Assembly: GCA_964464825.1 (NCBI GenBank)
Contig: CAYXKL010000040.1
Coordinates: forward strand, 1-20,965
Length of the DNA stretch: 20,965 nt
Source of the DNA: DYJK01 sp964464825
Lineage (GTDB): Bacteria > Bacteroidota > Ignavibacteria > Ignavibacteriales > Melioribacteraceae
Reading direction: 5' to 3'
The first letter of the stretch is position 1; the number at the start of each line of letters is the position of its first letter. Below are positions 8,642 to 16,672 of the stretch, one piece after another. The translations under genes and the position numbers were made by a program. Below the pieces are notes generated by a model. The model had not been told where the DNA came from and did not search any database. It saw only the letters and a program-made list of their open reading frames with translations.

Positions 8642-9418
8642 CTGTTAATTATAAAAATAATATCAAATCTTATTTATAAAATTAGAGCATACAGTATCGG
8701 AGAAATATTTTTATATCTCTATGAGAGAAAATTGAAGATTCGATTGCCGATTAGTAACAAATTGCGTTGGAATATCAACACAAAAAGTGAAATCAGATTT
8801 TAGGATAAATGTATCAGAACAAATGGAATGATATGGCCGGAGGAATATCAGCAAAGGTTTTACAAAAATCTTTTATTGTAAGAAGAAATAGTAAAATTAT
8901 TATCTGTTTCATAAAAATAAATATTCTAGAAGTAGGCACTTAAACCTTTACTTATTTTGAAAAAATCCATTACAATTTTGATATTAATATAAAAGCGGTT
9001 GATCCTTTAGCTGATGAGTATGATAAACTACTTAAGAATATTCTATAAATCCTATTGTAAAGACACAAAATTAGAAGCAGAAAAAATAACTGTACGATTT
9101 AAGGAAAACATTTTTGATTTAGTATTTGCAAGAAATAGTATCAATCATTCTTATTTTCCAGAAATATCTGTTTTGGAGATGATCAAAGTTATAAAGAAGA
9201 ATTGTTATGTTTTACTCCTTCATAGAACAAACGAAGCAGAACAAGAGAACTGACAAGGATTACATCAGTGGAATTTTTCAAATGATAATGATGACTTTAT
9301 TGTATCATCAAAAAAATACAGAATTAATTTCTCAAAAAAATATTCAGATATATGCAGAATTAAATGCAGACTAAATGAGAGTGAAAATATGTTATACACA
9401 GAAATATTAAAACTATAA
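8642..9418 (+). pseudogene. Decayed class I SAM-dependent methyltransferase gene
   Basis: Read in two frames, this stretch gives a continuous methyltransferase-like protein of about 258 codons. The first frame gives LYLYERKLKIRLPISNKLRW, a stop (TAG 8801-8803, where the context suggests Trp), IWPEEYQQRF, a stop (TAA 8879-8881), EEIVKLLSVS and a stop (TAA 8912-8914). The frame then shifts to give NILEVGT, where a stop (TAA 8941-8943) breaks the SAM-binding glycine motif, followed by KAVDPLADEYDKLL. It shifts back near 9035-9045 to give FDLVFARNSINHSY and LLLHRTNEAEQEN, a stop (TGA 9251-9253), then QGLHQWNF and on to TAA 9416-9418. The order ILEVG, VDPLA, FDLVFARN and the C-terminal GLHQWNF is that of methyltransferases found in sugar loci. 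The exact start is unclear, as no good ATG is seen. With this much damage it is surely not functional. It explains nearly all of the apparent gap between 8581 and 9465. Confidence 0.85.
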
Positions 9419-9465
9419 TACTACTTAAGAAATAGTAAAATTCAATTCAATAAAATTATTATAAA

Positions 9466-10686
9466 CTAACAATCCTGATAAATATTGAGGAGCGTCTTAA
9501 AATAATTTTCTTTGTTAAAGAATTCAATGTGCTTGTATTTTGTATTTTTAATTTTTTCAATTTCAATAGAATAATTTAATTCATAGGAATTAATTGTATT
9601 AATCCAGGAATCTATATCACTCCGTGTATAAGTTTTTCCAGCATTTTTTAAAAATGCAATACTTTCTGCCATACCTCCAAAATCAGGAACAATTGAAAAA
9701 ATATTTAATGAGAATGCTTCCAAAATTGTCATTGGTGCATTTTCATAACATTCAGATGTTAAGCAGAAATACTTTGTATATTTAATCTCCTCATGTAATT
9801 TATCTTTTGACATATAATTTTTGAAGATAATATCGGTACCATAAGCACTTAATTTAGCTAGTTCTTTTAATTTTATCTCTTCTTCCCCTTCACCAATAAT
9901 TAGTAATCTGAAATTATTGTTTGTTTGTTTCTTCCATTCATTAAATGCATTAATTAAAAATTCTAAATTTTTTTCTTTTGATAATCTTCCGAAATAACAA
10001 ATAATGTTTTCTTTCTGGTTTGGTAATTCGGTCAAAGTTAAAGTAATGGGATTTCTAATAACTGAAATATTTTTCTCATCAATTCCTTCTTCAATTAATT
10101 TTGATTTTAAAAAATTACTCGGACAAATAAACTTATCAACAATACTTTTATGATCTATTATGTTATTAGCCAATAAACTTCTAATTCCTTTAATGATCGA
10201 ATGCACCCAACCTCTTCGATCGCATTTGTTTGTGAAGATTGCAAATTTATATTTCTTCCCGATACATTTTTCACATATTTCATTCCGCTTGTAATTATAG
10301 AGACTAGCATTAGGACAAATTAAATGAAAATCATGGAGTGTCTGAAAAACCTTGATTTTTTTTTTGCTTTTTGTTCTCTTTATTGCAAGCAATATTGATG
10401 GGGAAATAGAAGCAAAAAATCCATGAATGTGTATCACATCTATATCATTATTTTCTAAAAAATATTTTAAGGATTTGTAATTATGAATTGAAAATATATA
10501 ATTAATGGTTCCTAAAATTCTATTTTGAAATTCCCATGAAAGAAATGTTATATCTGGTTGAGGAGTTGATTGATCTAATTTTACGAATCCGGAAAAATTA
10601 CTTGTTAAATTATTATTTCGAGTAATATTGAATACTGTTTCTGCACCTCCCTTATAATCATAATTATTAAGATGCAATACTTTCAC
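9466..10686 (-). CDS. GT4-type glycosyltransferase with a four-cysteine insert
   Basis: A 406-residue retaining glycosyltransferase of the GT-B fold, probably adding a sugar to the lipid-linked repeat unit at the cytoplasmic membrane face. It opens with MKVLHLNNYDYKGGAE, where GGAE is the usual acceptor-side glycine loop. The donor domain has FGRLSKEKN, IIGEGEEE and the EX7E pair Glu315/Glu323 in YENAPMTILEAF. Between the halves are four cysteines (Cys124, Cys138, Cys141, Cys155) in a pattern that might bind a metal; this is known from a subset of GT4 enzymes. The start is GTG at 10684-10686, chosen because the family's MK-V-L opening begins there. It lies on the minus strand 27 bases downstream of the GT9 gene, so the two probably form an operon opposite to all neighbours. 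The sugar used cannot be told. Confidence 0.85.
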   Translation of the reverse strand: MKVLHLNNYDYKGGAETVFNITRNNNLTSNFSGFVKLDQSTPQPDITFLSWEFQNRILGTINYIFSIHNYKSLKYFLENNDIDVIHIHGFFASISPSILLAIKRTKSKKKIKVFQTLHDFHLICPNASLYNYKRNEICEKCIGKKYKFAIFTNKCDRRGWVHSIIKGIRSLLANNIIDHKSIVDKFICPSNFLKSKLIEEGIDEKNISVIRNPITLTLTELPNQKENIICYFGRLSKEKNLEFLINAFNEWKKQTNNNFRLLIIGEGEEEIKLKELAKLSAYGTDIIFKNYMSKDKLHEEIKYTKYFCLTSECYENAPMTILEAFSLNIFSIVPDFGGMAESIAFLKNAGKTYTRSDIDSWINTINSYELNYSIEIEKIKNTKYKHIEFFNKENYFKTLLNIYQDC

Positions 10687-10713
10687 ACAGTCCCTATTAA
10701 ATTATTTTTCCAT

Positions 10714-11772
10714 TTAATGTAATTTAATAATTGCATCCAATACTGTTTGTGGATTTAAATATTGCATGCATTCATTTGGACAAGTAGGCGAGAAATAACA
10801 ATCACAATCGAAATCTGGTTCAAGTATTATCCCTCTATTATATAAATAAAATTCATTTTTATTAAAAATATTATTAAAGAGTATTAATTTTTTTTTGAGA
10901 GCAATTGCAAGATGCATTGCCATTGTTACAGCAGTTACAATAATATCACATTCATCAACTAAATTAATAAAATCATTAAGAGGGTAATGGCCTATGTATT
11001 TAGCACCGCTTAATTTTTCGATTCTACTATTTTTATCATCTTCTTGCTGACCGCCTAATAATATTACTTCATAATTATTTGATATTAGTTCTTTAGCTAA
11101 TTCAATCCAATGTTTTTCAGGCCATAAACGTGAAGTCCATCTTCCACCACATCCGGTATTCAAGCCCACAACTTTTTTTGAGTGATCAATATTAAAGTCA
11201 ATTATTTTGGGAGGAACATCAATAAAATATTCTTCGTTGTTAAATTCATAACCACAGATTTCAAATATTTCTTGTACATAATGTTTTGTGTTTTGTTTAT
11301 TCACATCATCAAATAGACCGGTCACCCATTTATGTGTTTCTGCCTCTGTGCCTATTGGTTTTGCATGCCCACTTTCATCAATTGTAAATCCAGATTTTCT
11401 TTTTGCATTTATTGAATTTGTTAAACTGATAGCAATAGGATCTTTATCAAGATTAATTAACCAATCAAAATTTATATTTTTAATAAATTCAATATTTTCT
11501 ATTGACACAGAAATAGCTTTATCTATCCAGCTTTTTGGAAGTATTTCTGGCGTATATGTTAACCAATATATACTTGAAAAAGGGTAGTATTCTTTAATTT
11601 TTTTTAATAACGGTGTTGTTCTTATAACATCCCCTATTGCGCCGAGTTTTATGATAAGAATTTTCTCGATAGTTTTATCATAGTAACTGCAATCATCACA
11701 ATGGACTTTATACAATTTATGAGGTTTACAAGGAATGTCACCTCGGAAATGTCTACAATCTGTATTAATCAT
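10714..11772 (-). CDS. GT9 (heptosyltransferase-like) glycosyltransferase with cysteine-rich ends
   Basis: A 352-residue protein of the ADP-heptose:LPS heptosyltransferase family (GT9, GT-B fold). After the first ~35 residues comes the family opening ILIIKLGAIGDVIRTTPLL (Gly-Asp loop at about 44-48). Later NTGCGGRW, LWPEKHW and VILLGGQQED mark the donor-binding half. Before the fold is an extension with four cysteines (Cys6, Cys15, Cys25, Cys28) and a run of histidines and lysines, and the C-terminus has four more cysteines (about 323-335, DCDCYFSPTCPNEC). Both could bind zinc. Such an extension is absent from classical WaaC/WaaF enzymes, so the donor may not be heptose. The start is ATG at 11770-11772. 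The gene is first in the minus-strand pair, and the 93 bases upstream are shared with the divergent GT4 gene. Confidence 0.85.
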   Translation of the reverse strand: MINTDCRHFRGDIPCKPHKLYKVHCDDCSYYDKTIEKILIIKLGAIGDVIRTTPLLKKIKEYYPFSSIYWLTYTPEILPKSWIDKAISVSIENIEFIKNINFDWLINLDKDPIAISLTNSINAKRKSGFTIDESGHAKPIGTEAETHKWVTGLFDDVNKQNTKHYVQEIFEICGYEFNNEEYFIDVPPKIIDFNIDHSKKVVGLNTGCGGRWTSRLWPEKHWIELAKELISNNYEVILLGGQQEDDKNSRIEKLSGAKYIGHYPLNDFINLVDECDIIVTAVTMAMHLAIALKKKLILFNNIFNKNEFYLYNRGIILEPDFDCDCYFSPTCPNECMQYLNPQTVLDAIIKLH

Positions 11773-11865
11773 TGAATATCACTGTATTAAGGTGTGCCAA
11801 TATAAAAAAATTGTCATACTGTTTCTAATTTTGTTATTTTTCTCAACCAAAAAATCCAAGGCATA
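11773..11865. promoter_or_regulatory. Divergent intergenic region between the GT9 and GT4 genes
   Basis: These 93 AT-rich bases separate two genes transcribed away from each other, so promoters for both directions should lie here. TAATTTTG at 11826-11833 fits the TAnnTTTG minus-7 box described for Bacteroidota, but I see no TTG at the usual distance upstream of it (the nearest, at 11811, is only 12 bases away). AAGG at 11858-11861 could serve as a weak ribosome-binding site for the TTG start at 11866. Confidence 0.35.
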
Positions 11866-13062
11866 TTGAAAATATTAATTATTACACCAAGAATTCCATT
11901 CCCTCCCTTCAGAGGAGATAAGCTTAAAATTTTCAACATTTCCAAGAACTTGTTAAAAAGAAATGAAGTTAAGATTTTATCATTCATAAGCCGATCATCA
12001 GAATTAAAAGATGTAGATCAATTAAAGAAAAATGGTGTTGATATTGAGACAATTAAACTATCGGTTATTACTTCATATTTAACCACTACTAGATCACTAC
12101 TTACTTTTGATCCGCTACAAGTTTCATATTATTATTCAAAAAAGATGCACGATAGAATAGCAGAAATTACTTCTACTGAAAAGTATGATTTAATTTATTT
12201 TCACCTGATCAGCAGTGCTCAATACCTAAAATCAATCAAAGATAAGTCAGCTTTAAAAGTTATAGATTTTACTGATGCAGTCTCATTGTATTTATCACGT
12301 TATGTAAAGGTTTTAAAAAATCCGATAAAAAAAATAGTTTTTTATTATGAGTATAAATCAATTAGCAGATATGAAAAGATCGCACGTGAATTCGATACAC
12401 TGTTTATTTGTTCAAATAATGATAAAGACTTTTTAGAGCACAGAAAAATTCATGATAATATTCAAATATTACTAAATGGATTTGATAGCGATTCTTTTAA
12501 ATCTGAAAAAATAGAACCGGAAAAAGATAGGATTATCTTTTCAGGTAATATGCCTTATTTCCCAAATAAAGATGCAGTTCTCTATTTTGTTAATGAAATA
12601 TTTCCTCTTGTTTTAAAGAAAAAACCTAACGCTAAATTTTATATTGTTGGTCAGCAGCCACCCAAAGAGATACTTGCTTTGAAATCGGATAATATTTTTG
12701 TCACTGGTTTTGTAGAAGATATTAGAAAAGAATATTTGTTGAGTCAAATTAATGTTGCACCTATTCGATTTGGAGCCGGAACATTAAATAAAATTATTGA
12801 ATCTTTGGCGCTTGGCATTCCTACCGTTGCAACTTCGTTGTCAATTCAAGGTTTTCCAGACGAACTTAAAAAATATATTTTTACAGCGGATACCCCTGAA
12901 GCCTTTGCTAATGTAATACTGAAAATATTAGATAATCCCAATATTCGTAATGAAATGGTAGCAGCCTCTGAAAAAGTATTTAGTATGTTAAACTGGGAAA
13001 AAATTGTCGGTGATTTTGAAGATTATATACGAAGCAGAATTAATAAAAAGTATGCAAAATAA
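11866..13062 (+). CDS. GT4-type glycosyltransferase (PxPPxxGD opening)
   Basis: A 398-residue GT-B glycosyltransferase that probably extends the lipid-linked oligosaccharide in the cytoplasm. It opens with MKILIITPRIPFPPFRGDKL, the P-x-P-P-x-x-G-D pattern seen in a GT4 branch that includes the PEP-CTERM/EpsH-associated sugar transferases (TIGR03087-like). The donor half has IIFSGNMPYFPNKDAV, FYIVGQQPP and IRFGAGTLNKIIESLALGIP. In this last motif a glycine stands where the first Glu of EX7E would usually be, while the second Glu is kept; this is normal for the branch. The start is TTG at 11866 because MKILIITP begins there and no ATG fits. It begins the second plus-strand run. A related but clearly diverged enzyme lies at 15475-16662. 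Confidence 0.85.
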   Translation: MKILIITPRIPFPPFRGDKLKIFNISKNLLKRNEVKILSFISRSSELKDVDQLKKNGVDIETIKLSVITSYLTTTRSLLTFDPLQVSYYYSKKMHDRIAEITSTEKYDLIYFHLISSAQYLKSIKDKSALKVIDFTDAVSLYLSRYVKVLKNPIKKIVFYYEYKSISRYEKIAREFDTLFICSNNDKDFLEHRKIHDNIQILLNGFDSDSFKSEKIEPEKDRIIFSGNMPYFPNKDAVLYFVNEIFPLVLKKKPNAKFYIVGQQPPKEILALKSDNIFVTGFVEDIRKEYLLSQINVAPIRFGAGTLNKIIESLALGIPTVATSLSIQGFPDELKKYIFTADTPEAFANVILKILDNPNIRNEMVAASEKVFSMLNWEKIVGDFEDYIRSRINKKYAK

Positions 13063-13094
13063 ATCTTTCCATACTTCACTTAAGATAAAATTTT

Positions 13095-13110
13095 AAAAGG
13101 TATATCCATC
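13095..13110 (+). promoter_or_regulatory. Shine-Dalgarno-like site facing an ATC codon
   Basis: AAAAGG at 13095-13100 lies 7 bases upstream of ATC 13108-13110, which is in frame with the flippase gene. The TTG at 13138 has no comparable site in front of it. The spacing suggests that the original initiation point was at or near 13108. Confidence 0.4.
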
Positions 13111-13137
13111 GAAAAAATTACTAAAAATGTTTTTTCA

Positions 13138-14547
13138 TTGACGATTGGGCAAGGGATATCTTTAGCATTAACTTTTTTGTATTTTGTAATTGGCGCTAGA
13201 TATTTGTCTGTCCATGAATTTGGTACTTTTGGTTACCTTGTAGCTATTGTTGGAATCCTTTCTAAAGTTATTGATTTTGGTCTTGGTCCCATTGTATTTC
13301 GTGAGTCATCAAGAGAAGATGAAAATCATAAAATCCTAAATAGTGCATTGTCAATTCGTCTTGCATTGTTTTTTATAGTCTTAATAATATTCGATATAGT
13401 TATTTACTTTTTACAATTCACACCTCAAGAATTTATCCTCTTGAATGTACTTTTTCTAAGCGTAATTTTTTCGACACGAATGGCAAATATTCGCGAACTG
13501 TTAGCTACTCCATTTAAAGTTCATTTGAAAATGCATTACCCAATGACTTTAACAATTCTGGATAATTTTCTTTTTCTTATAGCTGTAATTCTGATGCCAC
13601 TTTTTAAGGGTGGTATATATTATTTTGTATTTGCATATGTCTTTACAACATTACCCGGATTTATAATACAATTTATTTTTCTTGAAAAGAAATTTCAGTT
13701 CCGTCCCAAAATAATTTTTTATAAAACATTCTGGCTGTTAAAAGAAGCATTTCCGCTTGCGGGTTTTGTACTTTTGGCAATCGTTTATCAACAATTTGAT
13801 ATTGTTATATTAATAAAACTTAAAGATGAATATTCTGCCGGAATTTATTCTGTAGCAACCAGATTAACAATGCCACTTAATATAATCCCAAGTGTTATTG
13901 TTACTACAGTATTTCCATTTTTAGTAAAAAATCTACAAGATAGGTTTAAAACTGATTCAATAAATGCAATGGTTTACAAGGTTTTATTTCTTATATCATT
14001 CATTTTGGCATTGGTATTCTCATTTAAATCTGAAAGTATTGTACAAATAATATTTGGGTATAAATATAGTTCAGCACATCTTCCAACTACATTAATATTC
14101 TGGTCGTTGGTATTTATGTTTTTTAATTACTTTACATTGGATTTACTTACTGCTCACAGTAAACAAAAATTAAATTTTGTGTATTCGCTGATTCTTGTTC
14201 TTTCAAATACCATATTAAATTTGATTCTAATACCGGACTATTCATTTGTTGGAGTAGGATTTGCAAAAATAATTGCCGGCTTTTTAGGTTTTATTTTTTT
14301 AACATGGGCATTGCTCAAACACAATTTCAGTTTATCTTTTATTAATGTAAAATTTATTTTGTGGATTATTATAACATCTGTACTTGTCTATCTATTTTCA
14401 TATCTGCCTCTACTGTTATATTTAATAAGTGCTTCAACAATAATTTTAATTACTATAATTCTGTTCAAATTTTTTGAAAAAGAAGAATGGGAAGTAATCT
14501 TTAGATTACTTAATAAGGAAAAATGGGGCAAATACTTTCAAAGGTAG
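13138..14547 (+). CDS. Wzx-type flippase (second copy), start uncertain
   Basis: A polytopic membrane protein of the MOP flippase superfamily, at least 469 residues from TTG 13138, with about 12-14 hydrophobic helices. It opens with LTIGQGISLALTF and ARYLSVHEFGTFGYL, and the middle has YSAGIYSVATRLTMPLNIIP, typical of polysaccharide flippases. The likely role is moving lipid-linked sugar units across the inner membrane. The start is odd: in-frame codons upstream of the TTG still read IEKITKNVFS, as in related proteins, and a Shine-Dalgarno-like AAAAGG (13095-13100) stands 7 bases before ATC 13108, not before the TTG. Either a rare ATC or ATA start is used, a start codon was lost, or translation begins late at TTG. 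The 3' end overlaps the next gene by 25 bases. Confidence 0.85.
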   Translation: MTIGQGISLALTFLYFVIGARYLSVHEFGTFGYLVAIVGILSKVIDFGLGPIVFRESSREDENHKILNSALSIRLALFFIVLIIFDIVIYFLQFTPQEFILLNVLFLSVIFSTRMANIRELLATPFKVHLKMHYPMTLTILDNFLFLIAVILMPLFKGGIYYFVFAYVFTTLPGFIIQFIFLEKKFQFRPKIIFYKTFWLLKEAFPLAGFVLLAIVYQQFDIVILIKLKDEYSAGIYSVATRLTMPLNIIPSVIVTTVFPFLVKNLQDRFKTDSINAMVYKVLFLISFILALVFSFKSESIVQIIFGYKYSSAHLPTTLIFWSLVFMFFNYFTLDLLTAHSKQKLNFVYSLILVLSNTILNLILIPDYSFVGVGFAKIIAGFLGFIFLTWALLKHNFSLSFINVKFILWIIITSVLVYLFSYLPLLLYLISASTIILITIILFKFFEKEEWEVIFRLLNKEKWGKYFQR

Positions 14548-15470
14548 ATGTTTCTGTAATCATTGTTAACTATAATTCTTTTCAATTATTGAATGAAACA
14601 CTTTCATCATTAGTTGAACATACTAAAGGATTGACATATGAAGTTATTGTAGTTGATAATAATTCTGAAGGTAATGTGGAAGGGGTTACCCGGCATTATC
14701 CCGATATCAAATTAATAAAAAATAATATTAACAAAGGATTTGCAGCAGCAAATAATCAAGCAGTTAATATTGCAATTGGTGATTATCTTCTATTTTTGAA
14801 TAATGACACTAAATTCATTGAAAATGCAATTAAAAATGTTTTTGATTTTGCAAAAAATATTAACGAAAAGATATTTATTGGTATTCAGTTATTAAATGAA
14901 GATAGATCTAAACAAGAAAGTGTTGTTGATTTTCCTTCAGTTTGGAATGCGTTTACTGAAAACTTTTTTTTATACAAAATATTTAAACGATCGAAATTAT
15001 TTAATAAGTATTACCAAAATGAAATTGAATTAGCAAATCCAACTTTTGTAGATGTTATCCGCGGTGCTTTTATGTTCTGTCCTAAAGATGAAATTGTTAA
15101 ACTTGGAGGATTTGATGAACGGTTTTTTTTCTACTCAGAAGAAACTGACCTTTGCTACAGATTTAGAATTAATGAAGGAAAAGTTATTTTCTTACCGTCA
15201 GTTAAAATTATTCATTATGGAGGCAGTGCAACAGACAATGATCCTTGGTTTAAATATAAAAACCAAACTATCGGTAAGATACAATTTTATCAAAAACATT
15301 TTAGAGGAATTAGATTCATGACAGTAATAATAATTCACTGGTTGGGTTTATTGTTACGCGGAATAATTTTTTCAATCAGTGGTATTTTAACAATTAATAA
15401 AAAATTATTCATGAAAGGAATTTATTTCTTTAAGCAAGTAACAGTATATCCAAAAAATCAATTTAAATGA
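14523..15470 (+). CDS. GT2 glycosyltransferase, rhamnosyltransferase-like
   Basis: A 315-residue inverting glycosyltransferase of the GT-A fold, most like the WbbL/rhamnosyltransferase group, working on the cytoplasmic side. It shows VSVIIVNYNS near the N-terminus, EVIVVDNNSEGN, KGFAAANNQAV, the DxD-like LLFLNNDT, the conserved GAFMFCPKD and GGFDERFFFYSEETDLCYR, which carries the likely catalytic acid. The C-terminus is hydrophobic (about residues 265-290) and may attach it to the membrane. The ATG at 14523 lies within the last 25 bases of the flippase gene, a sign of translational coupling; a later start closer to VDVSVIIV cannot be excluded. With rfbB in the locus a deoxysugar such as rhamnose is a sensible donor, but the sequence alone does not prove it. 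Confidence 0.88.
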   Translation: MGQILSKVDVSVIIVNYNSFQLLNETLSSLVEHTKGLTYEVIVVDNNSEGNVEGVTRHYPDIKLIKNNINKGFAAANNQAVNIAIGDYLLFLNNDTKFIENAIKNVFDFAKNINEKIFIGIQLLNEDRSKQESVVDFPSVWNAFTENFFLYKIFKRSKLFNKYYQNEIELANPTFVDVIRGAFMFCPKDEIVKLGGFDERFFFYSEETDLCYRFRINEGKVIFLPSVKIIHYGGSATDNDPWFKYKNQTIGKIQFYQKHFRGIRFMTVIIIHWLGLLLRGIIFSISGILTINKKLFMKGIYFFKQVTVYPKNQFK

Positions 15471-15474
15471 TAGT

Positions 15475-16662
15475 ATGAAAATCCTTCAGATATTACCTAA
15501 AATTCCTTATCCTCCTGATGATGGCCATAGAAAAAGTATGTGGGGAGTTATAAAATATTTATCACTGCAAGGTCATCATATTCATATAGTTGCGTATCGA
15601 CAAAATGTTGAAATTGATAAAATTAATAATGAGATCGGGCAATATGCTAAGTTACACGTTATTGATGTCAGTACACCAAATAGCGTTATTGGAGTTATTA
15701 TTAATTTATTCAGCTCGGTACCGTATAATATTTCAAAATACAAAAGAAAAGAATTGAGAGATTTTCTTCATAAGTATTTAATCAATGAACAATTTGATGT
15801 AATACATGTAACAAATTCACACATGGGCTGGGTAATAGAAGAAATAACAAAATTGTGCCGAACGCCGGTAGTATTGCGAGAAGAAAATTATGAACTGACT
15901 ATTATGGAGCGCTATTATCAAAATCAAAAAAATCTATTTCTGAAATTATATTCATTTATACAGTACAAAAAATTTATTAAGTATGAACCTTTTATCTGTT
16001 CGAAATATGATAGGATTATAATGATGAGCAATGAAGATGCAGATCGTCTTCATATGTACAATTCAGCTATAAAAATTTCAGTAGTTCCATTAGGTGTCGA
16101 AAAAGAATTATTGACTATAAGAAAAAAAGATGTAGAAAATTACTCATTGGTGCATATTGGTTCACTAAAATGGTATCCTAATTTGGATGGATTTTTATGG
16201 TTTGTAAATGATATTTTCCCATCCGTGCTGGAACGAAAACCGGATACAAAACTTTATATTTACGGAAGCGATTTACCATCTAATTTAAATTTTAAGTATA
16301 GAGAAAATATTGTTGTTAAAGGTTTTGTTAATGATTTATGGAGTGAATTGATTAACAAATCGTTAGTTATTGTTCCACTTAGAATTGGCAGTGGTATAAG
16401 AGTAAAAATATTAGAATTATTGGCTGCCGGAATAAATATTATTACAACTTCTCTTGGCAAGGAAGGTATTCCGGTAAAAAATAATAAAGAATTATTAATT
16501 GCAGACAGTAAAGAAGAATTTGCAGATAAGGTTATAAAATATTTTGATAATAACTATGATGCTGAAATGATGATTAATAATGGTAAAAATTTAATTAGTG
16601 AAAATTATTTATGGGAATCAATTGTACATAAATTTGAACAAGTCTATTCTGAAGTGTTATGA
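15475..16662 (+). CDS. GT4-type glycosyltransferase (second of the PxPPxxG type)
   Basis: A 395-residue GT-B glycosyltransferase, probably another step in building the repeat unit. It begins MKILQILPKIPYPPDDGHRK, closely recalling the enzyme at 11866. It continues with FDVIHVTNSHMGWV, VVLREENYE (a characteristic piece of this branch), LVHIGSLKWYPNLDGFLWFV, LYIYGSDLP and VPLRIGSGIRVKILELLAAG. The first Glu of EX7E is replaced by glycine, as in its relative. The ATG lies 4 bases after the GT2 stop and the gene ends 10 bases before the next GT, so the run is operon-like. The two enzymes have the same length and architecture but differ in most positions, so they likely handle different sugars or linkages. 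Confidence 0.87.
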   Translation: MKILQILPKIPYPPDDGHRKSMWGVIKYLSLQGHHIHIVAYRQNVEIDKINNEIGQYAKLHVIDVSTPNSVIGVIINLFSSVPYNISKYKRKELRDFLHKYLINEQFDVIHVTNSHMGWVIEEITKLCRTPVVLREENYELTIMERYYQNQKNLFLKLYSFIQYKKFIKYEPFICSKYDRIIMMSNEDADRLHMYNSAIKISVVPLGVEKELLTIRKKDVENYSLVHIGSLKWYPNLDGFLWFVNDIFPSVLERKPDTKLYIYGSDLPSNLNFKYRENIVVKGFVNDLWSELINKSLVIVPLRIGSGIRVKILELLAAGINIITTSLGKEGIPVKNNKELLIADSKEEFADKVIKYFDNNYDAEMMINNGKNLISENYLWESIVHKFEQVYSEVL

Positions 16663-16672
16663 GTTTTAAGTA

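Noticed and set aside
9014..9253. A short open frame of 79 codons that could be called a small hypothetical gene.
   Set aside because: Its protein matches the middle of a methyltransferase and continues the same family pattern upstream in another frame and downstream past the TGA, so it is a fragment of the pseudogene.
8883..9442. A 16-base direct repeat, AAGAAATAGTAAAATT, at 8883-8898 and 9427-9442, which might mark an insertion.
   Set aside because: The repeat is pure low-complexity AT-rich sequence, the first copy is part of the decayed coding sequence, and nothing element-like lies between the copies.
11811..11833. A full Bacteroidota-type promoter with TTG at 11811 and TAATTTTG at 11826-11833.
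   Set aside because: The 12-base spacing is too short for the known arrangement, so only the downstream box is mentioned, as a weak candidate.
9419..11865. A mobile element carrying the minus-strand pair.
   Set aside because: No transposase, integrase or matching inverted repeats were found at either edge, so only an inversion or insertion of unknown mechanism is suggested.
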